From contig JAITWK010000031.1 of the NCBI GenBank assembly GCA_031285295.1, positions 1 to 64,000 of the forward strand: DNA of 64,000 nt, read 5' to 3'. This DNA is from Deltaproteobacteria bacterium (GTDB lineage Bacteria > Desulfobacterota > Desulfovibrionia > Desulfovibrionales > Desulfovibrionaceae). The position numbers and the translations under genes are program-made. Position 1 is the first letter of the stretch, and each line of letters begins with the position of its first letter. This document shows, one piece after another, positions 8,513 to 16,535 of the stretch. The notes under the pieces are model-generated. The model had not been told where the DNA came from. It saw only the letters and a list, made by a program, of their open reading frames with translations, and did not search any database.

Positions 8513-11194
8513 CCACTTTCACTCCTAAAAATTACCAACAAGCGGCTCTTGATGCCTTGGGCGATTTTTTCCGGGCTTGCAACAACAATGCCTCTGCGGC
8601 AAAGGCGTTCATGCAAACCACGGAAGAGTTGCATGGCAATGCCCTGCCGTATCACTCTCTGCCCGGTTTCTCTGCCGATATGCCATATTTTTGTCTGCGT
8701 ATCCCCACGGGCGGGGGTAAAACATGGCTAGCCGCCAAATCTGTCAGTCTGATCAATTTGCATCTGCTCTGCACGGAGTACAGCGTCATTCTCTGGCTTG
8801 TTCCGTCTGAACAGATCAGGGAACAGACACTTGCCGGGCTAAAAGACAGGGGGCATCCGCTCCATGCTGCCTTGCGAGAGGCGGGCGCAGTCACCGTACT
8901 GACCCTGGAAGAAGCAAAAAGCCTTCCCCGGCCTACACTGGATACTTCCACCACAGTCATAGTCGCCACACGGCAAGCCTTTCAGGTGGAAAACGAGACT
9001 ACGCGCAAGCGTCTATGAAAACAACGGCGCACTAATGCCGCATTTTGATGGTCTTTCCACCGTCGTCAGGAACGATTTACTCCAGCATACAGACGAAAAT
9101 GGCAATACGATCGTGCCGTACTCTTTGGCAAACGCGTTGCGCTTGCGCCGCCCGTTCATTATTGTGGATGAAGCGCATAACAGTCGGACACCGCTTTCTT
9201 TTGAAACACTGGCGAAATTTAAGCCATCCGGAATTATGGAACTGACCGCCACGCCGGATACAACGCGGACGCCTTCCAATGTGCTGTACAGCGTTTCTGC
9301 CGCTGAACTGAAAGCGGAAGAAATGATTAAACTGCCCATCGTTCTGCAAACCGTGCCGGACTGGCGGCAATGTCTTATCGATGCCATAGCTCGCCGTGAC
9401 GCCTTGCAAACGGTAGCGGACAAAGAATGGACACCAGGCGCGAAATCATTACGTCCCATTGTTCTGATTCAGGCCGAGCCCAAAAGTGCCAAGCATGAAA
9501 CCCTGACAGCATCGGTCATCAAGGATGAACTTTTACGCAGCAATCGTATCCCTGAAGAACAGATCGTTATCGCCACCGGCGAAGAAAAAGGCTTGGAAAA
9601 AATCGCCGCCGAGTATCCGCAGGGTCTTGTTGACCCTGCTTGTCCGGTGAAATATGTAATCACGCAGAAAGCATTGGCAGAAGGCTGGGATTGTCCATCT
9701 GCTTATATTTTGGTCAGCGTGGCTTCTCTGCAATCCGCAACCGCCGTGGAACAGCTATTGGGGCGTATTTTGCGCCAACCAGATGCCAGAAGGCGGGCAG
9801 ACGATGCGTTGAACCAATCCTATGCCTTTGTGGCTTCACCAAATTTTGCGGCTACAGCGTCAGCATTGCGGGATCAGCTTGTTTCAGCGGCAGGATTCGA
9901 GCGCAAGGATGTGCGGGATTTTGTCGTTGCAGCCACGCCGGAACAGGGCAAGCTGGATTTGGAAATTCCCGCGCAACGCAATCCGGTTACGGCAACCCTG
10001 CCGCAAGGCACGTCAATCGGTAGCATCCCCAAAAGCCTTGCTCCAAAAGTGGCGTGGGACAAAAAGACCAACTCCCTGACCATCAATACGCCGTTGTCAG
10101 AAGAGGAAACAACACAGCTTGCAGGCATGGTGGAGGATACACAGGCCAAAACGATTATTGTGGAAGCCGCTAAAGCCTCCGCTGAAAGTGTCGTCTTTAT
10201 TCAGTATCCGGCAGAACTCGGCTACCGTGTGATTGTTCCGCAGCTTTCCATGCTCTCCTTGCTGAACGCGGGCGTCCGTACCGCCTTTGACGACCCTGCG
10301 GAACAGCTTGGCGTGGAATGGCAATTTACCAACGCTGATATGGAGCCGGAACAAATCGCCATTGATGCGCTCAATGAGCGCAGCGCGGAAACAGGTACTA
10401 TAGATACAACCAGCAAAGGGTGTATGAGCGTCAGTTTTCTCGGTGAGGTACAGCAAAACCTTGAGCTGGTTTACCAGCCAGAAAATTGGAATGTAACAGA
10501 ACTGGCTGCGTGGTTGTGCCGTAATATTCACATGCCGAGCCTGACCCACCAGATGAAAAAGGTTTTTGTTCTTGGATGGTTAAATTGTCTGTTGCAACGG
10601 GAGGACTTTTCGCTGGCGCGGGCTGTGCGGCAAAAATCCAAACTCCGTAGCGTGTTGGAGCAAAAATTTTCCATCATCCGGCAAGCATCTCTGGAAAAAG
10701 TCTTCCAGCACAGTTTATTCGGCCCTGCCGCAAAGGAAAAATTCTTTGTGGATCAAAGCTATGTCTTTGAGTTTTTGCGAGAGTATTATCCTCCCTCCTG
10801 CTATGACGCGAAAAAATGGGGCTATTATGAGTTCAAAAAACACTTTTACCGGCAGATAGGAAACTTTGATTCCAAAGAGGAATTTGAGTGCGCCTGCTTA
10901 TTGGATAATGAAGCCGTCAAGGGCAATATCAAGTTTTGGATTCGCAACCTTGCTGCTAATAGCGGCTTCTTTCTGCAACAGGCGTCCCGCAAATTTTATC
11001 CGGATTTTATCTGTATCCTGCCGGACGACAGAATTCTTGTGGTTGAATACAAAGGTGCGGACAGGTGGGATACGCCAAAAGTTACCGAAGACCGGAAACT
11101 CGGCTCACTCTGGGCGGAACTGTCCGGCGGGCAATGCCTGTTTGTTATGGCCAAGGACAGGGACTGGGCGCGGATTACGGCTGCTGTAAAATAG
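8509..11194 (+). pseudogene. Type III restriction enzyme (Res) helicase-endonuclease, split by one frameshift
   Basis: The first frame runs from 8509 to a TGA at 9016-9018 and carries Walker A (PTGGGKT) at about residues 66-72. The rest continues in the next frame to 11194, with the helicase box VDEAH near 9165, a late helicase motif (EQLLGRILRQPD) near 9750, and a C-terminal PD-(D/E)xK nuclease (PDF near 11000, then VEYKG near 11045). The frames join smoothly at about 9009-9012 if one base is skipped: TRK is followed by VYENNGALMPHFDG. This is therefore one gene of roughly 894 codons with a single extra base. It may be a real inactivating mutation or a sequence error. The partner Mod gene overlaps its start. 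Confidence 0.85.
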
Positions 11195-11276
11195 AGTATG
11201 GCTTCAATGCCGTCAAATACACAAAGTATACCACTATATCAGCTTTGCTCCATAAGCCGATTTCGATCTTGCCCCT

Positions 11277-11597
11277 TTATACCCTGACGGCATCAAGCCC
11301 CTTGTGCTGCACAATGGACAGCAGGCGCAATGCCGGGCCGCCGGGCCTTTTTACGCCCCGTTCCCAATCCGAAACAAGATTTTTGGACACATTCAGGTAG
11401 CGGGCAAAAACAGGTTGCGACAGCTTTTCCCGTTCGCGGATAGCGCGGATTTCGTCCGGTGTTATGTCCTCTGCCGGGGCAAGACAGGATTCGTCAAATT
11501 CCCGCATGGTAGTTTTGTCAATTACGCGGTGAGAGTGGAGCGCCTCGGCGGTTTCATGGATGGCCGCGAAAATTTCATTCTTGTAGCTCTTAGTCAT
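11277..11597 (-). CDS. HTH antitoxin/transcriptional regulator of a RelE-type pair
   Basis: 106 residues from the ATG at 11597, chosen because GGAGG lies 8 nt upstream; the frame is open further but overlaps the toxin. The C-terminal half is a Cro/C1-type helix-turn-helix (LSQPVFARYLNVSKNLVSDW), followed by GVKRPGGPALRLL. This matches NadS/HigA-like antitoxins, which neutralise a RelE/HigB-type toxin and repress their own operon. It overlaps the upstream toxin gene by 8 nt, so the order is toxin first, as in higBA. The palindrome at 11998-12012 is the likely operator. Confidence 0.85.
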   Translation of the reverse strand: MTKSYKNEIFAAIHETAEALHSHRVIDKTTMREFDESCLAPAEDITPDEIRAIREREKLSQPVFARYLNVSKNLVSDWERGVKRPGGPALRLLSIVQHKGLDAVRV

Positions 11598-11979
11598 CGG
11601 TATGTCCTCCCTTCCAAGGAAGCTCTTCAAAGTCGCCGTGTTGCAACATTCGTTCAAGCTGCTCGTCGGTCATGGTAAACAATATTTTCGCCAGCTTCTT
11701 GAACTCTTTTAGTTCATTCTGGGCGACATTGCCCCTGCTGGATTTGGCAAAGCCATATATGAAAAACGCCCGTTCTTCTAACTTAAAACACATAATAACC
11801 CGGTATCCACCAGATTGTCCTTCACCGGATCTGGCTATTCGTTGTTTGAACACCCCCGCGCCCAAATCGGCATCGTGGTGGCCTGCCTCAATTTGCTTAA
11901 CGGCCTCACATAGCATTTCATCGGGTATGGCTTCCCTTCGTGCGAATCTGGCAAACCATCTGTTTTTGAAAATTCGCAT
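11590..11979 (-). CDS. RelE/HigB-type toxin
   Basis: 129 residues, longer than minimal RelE proteins but typical for the HigB-like or phage-Gp49-like branch. Recognisable parts are KNRWFARFARRE at the start, GVFKQRIARSGEGQSGGYRV (substrate-binding core) and RAFFIYGFAKSSRGN. Such toxins are ribosome-dependent mRNA endoribonucleases; this activity is known for the family, not shown here. The gene precedes and overlaps the antitoxin. A strong palindrome lies 19 bp upstream of its start codon. Confidence 0.82.
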   Translation of the reverse strand: MRIFKNRWFARFARREAIPDEMLCEAVKQIEAGHHDADLGAGVFKQRIARSGEGQSGGYRVIMCFKLEERAFFIYGFAKSSRGNVAQNELKEFKKLAKILFTMTDEQLERMLQHGDFEELPWKGGHTDD

Positions 11980-11997
11980 AATCCCTCTATGTCTTAG

Positions 11998-12012
11998 TCA
12001 CACAATGTGTGA
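11998..12012. promoter_or_regulatory. Palindromic operator of the RelE/HTH pair
   Basis: TCACACA-A-TGTGTGA is a perfect 7+1+7 palindrome 19 bp upstream of the toxin ATG. A second half-site (TTGTGTGAT) lies at 12032-12040, in direct-repeat orientation to the right arm and 27 bp away. This is the expected arrangement for cooperative autorepression by the HTH antitoxin. A related 11-mer (ACACAAAGTAT) at 11219-11229 lies past the end of the antitoxin gene and is the inverted form of 12027-12037. Confidence 0.65.
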
Positions 12013-12055
12013 TATATAAATATGTAATACTTTGTGTGATGTCAATGCCCTGCCT

Positions 12056-13255
12056 TTAAACCGCATCCACCCCGGCGCTGGCAAAGCTGGCCATGTCGTT
12101 GAACATGTGGACAGCGCCGCGCATCAGGCACATGCCCAGGGCCGCGCCGCTGCCTTCACCCAGGCGCAGGCCGAGATCCAGCATGGGCTTTTCGCCCAGC
12201 AAATCCAGAACCCGGCTATGTGCGGTTTCCGCCGAACAGTGGGCGAAAAAGCAATAATCCCGCACCGCCGGGGCCAACTTCCAGGCCACGGTAAAAGAGG
12301 CTCCGGCAATAAAGCCATCTATCAGCATGGGCAGTTGCCGCGCTGCCGCGCCCAGCATAATGCCGGTCATCACGGCCAGTTCCAGCCCGCCCAGAGCGGT
12401 CAGGATGCGCAGGGCATCGCCGGAGGCCACATCCGCCGCGTTCGCCCGCAAGGCTCTGGCTATTACTTCGGCCTTGTGCCCCAGCAAATCCGGCCTGAGC
12501 CCCGCACCGGGGCCAACGGAGGCTGCAGGCTCCATGCCTAGCAGGGCGCAGTAAAGGGCGCTGGATGGGGTGGTGTTGCCTATGCCCATTTCGCCTGCGG
12601 CCAGGCAAAGATAGCCTTGATCCGCGGCCCGTCCGGCCAGTTCGCAGCCCAGCAGTAGGGCGCGTAGGGCTTCTTCGCGCCGCATGGCCGGGCCGTGCGT
12701 AAAATTTGCCGTCCCCTGCGCGATCTTGGCCCGGATCAGTTCGGGGTGTTCGTCAAAATCCGCGCCCAGCACTCCGGCATCCACAGCCATAAAATCCAGA
12801 TCCGCGTTGCGGCAAAGCGCGTTCACCCCGGCCCCGCCCGCCAGAAAATTCAGCAGCATCTGCCGGGTAACCGCCTGGGAAACCGGGCTAACGCCCTCGG
12901 CGGCCACGCCATGATCAGCGGCTACGGTAAAAAGTAGAGCCGGGTCCAGATTCAGCCTGCGCGGGGCCGCGTCAAAATTAAGCGTGCGCGGGGCCGAGCT
13001 TTGCCGCGCCGCAGTCAGGCGAAACAGGCGCAGGGCCATATCTTCCAACTGTCCCAAACTGCCCAGCGGCTTGGTCAGGTTGTCGATGCGATGCTGGCCT
13101 TCTTGCGTATATTCCCCGCCCAACGGTCGCACGGCAGCGAGATTGTCGGCCAAAGCGGCTTCCAGAGCCGGTAAATCCAGGGCTTTGTCCAAGGCTTGCA
13201 AAGGGGTTTGAAATTCGGCCCTAGCCTTGGCCCGGCAGTCTTTTAAGCATTTCAT
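12056..13255 (-). CDS. cobT: Nicotinate-nucleotide--dimethylbenzimidazole phosphoribosyltransferase
   Basis: 399 residues. It activates the lower-ligand base of cobalamin by making alpha-ribazole phosphate. Family signatures are DNLTKPLGSLGQLE near residue 60, AADHGVAAEGVSP (about 120-132), GNTTPSSALYCALLG and the C-terminal GEGSGAALG with the catalytic Glu. It is longer than the usual 350 residues because of an N-terminal extension of about 45 residues. No other cobalamin gene is adjacent, and no cobalamin riboswitch was seen upstream. The island's toxin-antitoxin pair lies just downstream of its 3' end. Confidence 0.93.
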   Translation of the reverse strand: MKCLKDCRAKARAEFQTPLQALDKALDLPALEAALADNLAAVRPLGGEYTQEGQHRIDNLTKPLGSLGQLEDMALRLFRLTAARQSSAPRTLNFDAAPRRLNLDPALLFTVAADHGVAAEGVSPVSQAVTRQMLLNFLAGGAGVNALCRNADLDFMAVDAGVLGADFDEHPELIRAKIAQGTANFTHGPAMRREEALRALLLGCELAGRAADQGYLCLAAGEMGIGNTTPSSALYCALLGMEPAASVGPGAGLRPDLLGHKAEVIARALRANAADVASGDALRILTALGGLELAVMTGIMLGAAARQLPMLIDGFIAGASFTVAWKLAPAVRDYCFFAHCSAETAHSRVLDLLGEKPMLDLGLRLGEGSGAALGMCLMRGAVHMFNDMASFASAGVDAV

Positions 13256-13382
13256 TCTGGTGTGGTCCTAAGATAATAATTGCGTAGATATTCCGGTGTG
13301 GTTTTAGCTTAGGGCATATTGCACGGCAAGGATTAAAACCGACAAAGGCAGGCTTGGCCGAAAAAGCTGGTGCTGCCAATTC

Positions 13383-13411
13383 TTGACATGGATAGTTACC
13401 GCAGTTATTTG
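13383..13411 (+). promoter_or_regulatory. Candidate sigma-70 promoter for the ferredoxin gene
   Basis: TTGACA at 13383-13388 is a perfect -35 box. With a 17-bp spacer the -10 position reads TATTTG (13406-13411), a moderate match. It lies about 80 nt before the ferredoxin start codon. Only sequence similarity supports it. Confidence 0.4.
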
Positions 13412-13488
13412 CAAAAAGTAGTTTAAAAAAGGTTTGTCAAACGAGAACCAACGGGCGGGACAACGCCCCAACTCCTTTGGAGGAAAAA

Positions 13489-13677
13489 ATGGCCTACAGT
13501 GTTATCGTTGATGCCGCTAAATGCAACGGCGACGGCGAGTGCATCGACATCTGCCCGGTAAGCGTATACGAGCTGAAAAACGGCAAGTCCGACCCGCTCA
13601 ACGCCGAGGAATGCCTGGGCTGCGAATCCTGTATTGAAGTGTGCCCCACGGGCGCGATTACCATCGAAGAAATTTAG
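13489..13677 (+). CDS. Ferredoxin with CxxDxxC first cluster motif, probable 7Fe type
   Basis: 62 residues from the ATG at 13489, preceded by GGAGG; an in-frame ATG 12 nt upstream lies in the ribosome-binding region and is less likely. The first cluster motif is C12-x2-D15-x2-C18-x3-C22-P: the usual second Cys is replaced by Asp. After removal of Met1 these become Cys11, Asp14 and Cys17, the numbering known from Desulfovibrio africanus ferredoxin III, whose first cluster interconverts between 3Fe and 4Fe forms. The second motif, CLGCESCIEVCP, is a normal 4Fe-4S motif. It is a small cytoplasmic electron carrier. It is monocistronic, with its own terminator. Confidence 0.93.
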   Translation: MAYSVIVDAAKCNGDGECIDICPVSVYELKNGKSDPLNAEECLGCESCIEVCPTGAITIEEI

Positions 13678-13714
13678 ACCGTACCTTTCGGTACTGCTTT
13701 GCTGTTTTGTGCTT

Positions 13715-13748
13715 GCCGGGCGGCCCCTCAGCCGTCCGGCGCTTTTTT
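13715..13748 (+). terminator. Rho-independent terminator after the ferredoxin gene
   Basis: A 10-bp GC-rich stem GCCGGGCGGC/GCCGTCCGGC (one G-T pair) closes loop CCCTCA and is followed by a run of seven T. It lies 38 nt after the ferredoxin stop codon. Confidence 0.9.
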
Positions 13749-13886
13749 TGGCCGGTAACATGCCTGATTTGCTTTTTAATTGCTATTGTGGCAAGCTAAT
13801 TAGTTCAATTAAGGCAGATAGTCAGCTTTTAAGTTATCTGTTTCCTTTCAATAAAAATACAGCGGACGGCTGTTCGCGGGTAGATT

Positions 13887-15692
13887 ATGGTTCCACAGCA
13901 AAACATACGAAATTTTAGTATTATCGCGCATATCGACCACGGTAAATCCACCCTGGCCGATCGTATCCTTGAAGTAACCGGGCTGGTCGCTGGCCGCGAC
14001 AAGCGTGAGCAGTATCTTGACCGCATGGATCTTGAGCGCGAACGCGGCATCACCATCAAGGCCCAGACCGTGCGTATTCCCTACAAAAGCCGGAACGGGC
14101 AGGAATACATCCTCAACCTGATCGACACACCCGGTCACGTTGACTTCAACTACGAGGTTTCCCGTTCGCTGGCCGCCTGTGAGGGCGCCCTGCTGGTGGT
14201 TGACGCCTCGCAGGGTGTAGAAGCGCAAACTCTGGCCAACGTGTATCTGGCTTTGGATCACAACCACGAAATAATTCCCATCCTGAATAAAATCGATTTG
14301 CCCAGCGCCGATCCGGCCAGGGTCAAGGCCGAAATTGAAGAGGCCATCGGTTTGGACTGCTCCAGAGCCATGCCGGTGAGCGCCAAAACCGGGGAGGGCG
14401 TTGCCGAGGTGGTCGAGGAGATCATCAGCCGTCTGCCCGCGCCGGGGGGCGACCGGGAAGCTCCGCTTAAAGCGCTGATTTTCGACTCCTGGTATGATTC
14501 CTACCAGGGCGTGGTGGTGCTTTTTCGCGTCATGGAAGGCCGGATTAAAAAGGGCGACCGCATTCGCCTGTTCTCTACCGGCGTGGAATACGAAGTGCTG
14601 CGCCTGGGCGCTTTTTCGCCGGAAGCCGTGGATATTCCGGAATTCGCCGCTGGCGAGGTGGGTTTTCTCTGCGCCAATATCAAGGAACTGGGCGACGCCA
14701 AAGTAGGCGACACCATTACCCTGGCCGCGAACCCGGCCAGCGAGCCGGTGCCGGGCTTCAAGGAAGTGAAGCCCATGGTCTTTTGCGGCCTCTACCCCTC
14801 GGACAGCAATGACTACGAACAGCTCAAGTTCGCGCTGGAAAAACTCCAGCTCAACGACGCAGCTTTTTCTTACGAGGCCGAAACTTCGCAGGCCCTTGGC
14901 TTTGGCTTCCGCTGCGGCTTTCTTGGTCTGCTGCACATGGAAATTATTCAGGAGCGTCTGGAACGCGAGTTTCAGGTTGATCTAATCGCCACCGCGCCTT
15001 CGGTGGTTTATAAGGTACTTACCACCGCCGGGGAAACGCTGTATATCGACAACCCGGCCCGCCTGCCCGATCCCGGCCGGGTGGAGGCTTTTTATGAGCC
15101 TTATGTGCGCATTGATATTCACGTACCCAACGAATACGTGGGCAACGTCTTCAAGCTTTGCGAGGAAAAGCGCGGTGTGCAAAAGGACATGCGCTATCTG
15201 ACCAGCAACCGGGTGATCATCACTTACGAGCTGCCCTTTGCGGAAATTGTTTTCGACTTTTTTGACCGCCTCAAGTCCGGTACCCGCGGTTATGCCTCTA
15301 TGGAATACGAGCTTATCGACTACCGCGAAAGCGAACTGGTCAAGCTGGATATCATGATCAACGGCGATCCGGTGGACGCCCTGGCCGTGATCATCCACCG
15401 CGACAAAGCTTACCAGCAGGGGCGGGCCATTGCCCTTAAGCTCAAGCGCTCCATCCCCAGGCAGCTTTTTGAAGTGATCATCCAGGCCGCGATAGGCAAT
15501 AAAGTAATTGCCCGTGAACGCAACTCGCCAATGGGCAAAAACGTTACCGCCAAGTGTTACGGCGGCGACATAACCCGTAAACGCAAGCTTCTGGAAAAGC
15601 AGAAAGAAGGCAAGAAACGCATGAAACGCATGGGTAACGTTGAGTTGCCGCAAGAGGCGTTTTTGGCGGCGTTGAAGGTTAGTGAGGATTGA
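13887..15692 (+). CDS. lepA: Elongation factor 4 (back-translocating ribosomal GTPase)
   Basis: 601 residues, the standard length. The G1 motif [10 protein letters not shown]2/G3 with [16 protein letters not shown], and G4 NKIDLP are near the N-terminus; EF-G-like domains follow, and the LepA-specific C-terminal domain ends in [18 protein letters not shown]. It binds ribosomes and influences stalled or mistranslocated complexes. The ribosome-binding site is weak. A hairpin with the GAGCGTCTTTTTGC core starts at the stop codon, and lepB follows 83 nt later, the common lepA-lepB order. Confidence 0.97.
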   Translation: MVPQQNIRNFSIIAHIDHGKSTLADRILEVTGLVAGRDKREQYLDRMDLERERGITIKAQTVRIPYKSRNGQEYILNLIDTPGHVDFNYEVSRSLAACEGALLVVDASQGVEAQTLANVYLALDHNHEIIPILNKIDLPSADPARVKAEIEEAIGLDCSRAMPVSAKTGEGVAEVVEEIISRLPAPGGDREAPLKALIFDSWYDSYQGVVVLFRVMEGRIKKGDRIRLFSTGVEYEVLRLGAFSPEAVDIPEFAAGEVGFLCANIKELGDAKVGDTITLAANPASEPVPGFKEVKPMVFCGLYPSDSNDYEQLKFALEKLQLNDAAFSYEAETSQALGFGFRCGFLGLLHMEIIQERLEREFQVDLIATAPSVVYKVLTTAGETLYIDNPARLPDPGRVEAFYEPYVRIDIHVPNEYVGNVFKLCEEKRGVQKDMRYLTSNRVIITYELPFAEIVFDFFDRLKSGTRGYASMEYELIDYRESELVKLDIMINGDPVDALAVIIHRDKAYQQGRAIALKLKRSIPRQLFEVIIQAAIGNKVIARERNSPMGKNVTAKCYGGDITRKRKLLEKQKEGKKRMKRMGNVELPQEAFLAALKVSED

Positions 15693-15731
15693 TCGCGAGC
15701 GTCTTTTTGCAACAAAAATACATCTCGCGAT
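15692..15731. repeat. Hairpin with GAGCGTCTTTTTGC core after lepA
   Basis: Stem ATCGCGAG/CTCGCGAT (8 bp, perfect) with a 24-nt loop, starting on the last base of the lepA stop codon. It shares the 14-mer GAGCGTCTTTTTGC with the hairpin at 2271-2299 (opposite strand), and a related string (GGGCGCCTTTTTGC) starts the degenerate palindromic element at 43514. Confidence 0.5.
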
Positions 15732-15775
15732 AATAAGTAAAAAATAACCGCATCACTTAAAAATGGAATTGCAAA

Positions 15776-16396
15776 ATGAAGAAGAAACCCGTGTGGCGCG
15801 AATATCTTGACGCAATAATTGTGGCTCTGGCCCTGGCTCTGTTTATCAGGGCGTTCGTATTTCAGGCCTATCAAATTCCCTCCGGCTCCATGCTCGATAC
15901 CCTGCTTATCGGCGACCGCCTGTTGGTGAACAAATTTATCTACGGCGTGAAGATGCCTTTTTCCGAGACAGTGCTCTTTGAGGTAGGCGACCCGGAACGC
16001 GGCGAGATCATCGTGTTTGCAAATCCGCGTAATACTGAGGAAGATTACATCAAGCGCATTATTGGTATTCCGGGTGATACCCTGGAAATGCGGCACAAAA
16101 AGCTTTTCCGCAACGGCGAGGCGGTTGACGAACCTTATGTGCGCCTGAGCGGACGCATTACCCCTTATGACAATTTCGGCCCGCTGACCGTGCCGGATGG
16201 CAAGTACTTCTGCATGGGCGACAACCGGGATTCCTCTCTGGATTCACGCGATTGGGGCTTTGTGGATCGTAGCCTCATTCGCGGCAAAGCCTGGCGCATG
16301 TACTGGTCCTGGGGCAGCAAGCAGGGCGACGCGGGCAGCAGCGGTTATTCCCATGATGGGCCGAGGTGGGGCCGTCTTGGGATGCTTATAGAGTAG
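15776..16396 (+). CDS. lepB: Signal peptidase I
   Basis: 206 residues. A transmembrane segment lies at about 12-30, and the rest is expected outside the cytoplasmic membrane. The catalytic Ser is in IPSGSM (about residue 38) and the Lys general base is in DYIKRIIGIPGD (about residue 93); GDNRDSSLDSRDWG is the conserved C-terminal box. It cleaves signal peptides of exported proteins, and several substrates are encoded in this window. The TAG stop codon (16394-16396) lies inside the GTAGTGCC end of a dispersed palindromic element. Confidence 0.95.
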   Translation: MKKKPVWREYLDAIIVALALALFIRAFVFQAYQIPSGSMLDTLLIGDRLLVNKFIYGVKMPFSETVLFEVGDPERGEIIVFANPRNTEEDYIKRIIGIPGDTLEMRHKKLFRNGEAVDEPYVRLSGRITPYDNFGPLTVPDGKYFCMGDNRDSSLDSRDWGFVDRSLIRGKAWRMYWSWGSKQGDAGSSGYSHDGPRWGRLGMLIE

Positions 16397-16517
16397 TGCC
16401 TCATTTTGTCGTGATGCTGCGTCAGATTTCGTTTTTGCCTCCTGTCGAGTACGAGAAGAGTACACTCCCGTCGGCAAAAACTCATCTTCCTTGCCTGACG
16501 ACAAAAGCAGGCACTAC
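16393..16517 (+). repeat. Dispersed 125-bp palindromic element (GTAG...CTAC), full copy A
   Basis: The element starts GTAGTGCCTCATTTTG and ends AAAAGCAGGCACTAC, so it has inverted ends of about 20 bp, and inner arms TTTTTGCC/GGCAAAAA make an overall long imperfect hairpin. The lepB stop codon is formed by its first bases. Full or shortened copies lie at 43514-43636, 46435-46560, 47599-47690 and 55493-55617, and left-end fragments at 31115-31149 and 51480-51513. GTAG at the foot of a hairpin is a hallmark of REP elements mobilised by RAYT transposases; that relationship is inferred. Confidence 0.8.
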
Positions 16518-16535
16518 TGTAGGTTGGTGCGGTGT

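Noticed and set aside
9002-9018. Programmed +1 frameshift in res
   Set aside because: The CTA TGA context does not allow re-pairing like the CTT TGA site of prfB, and no Shine-Dalgarno-like stimulator is at the right distance. A mutation or sequence error is simpler.
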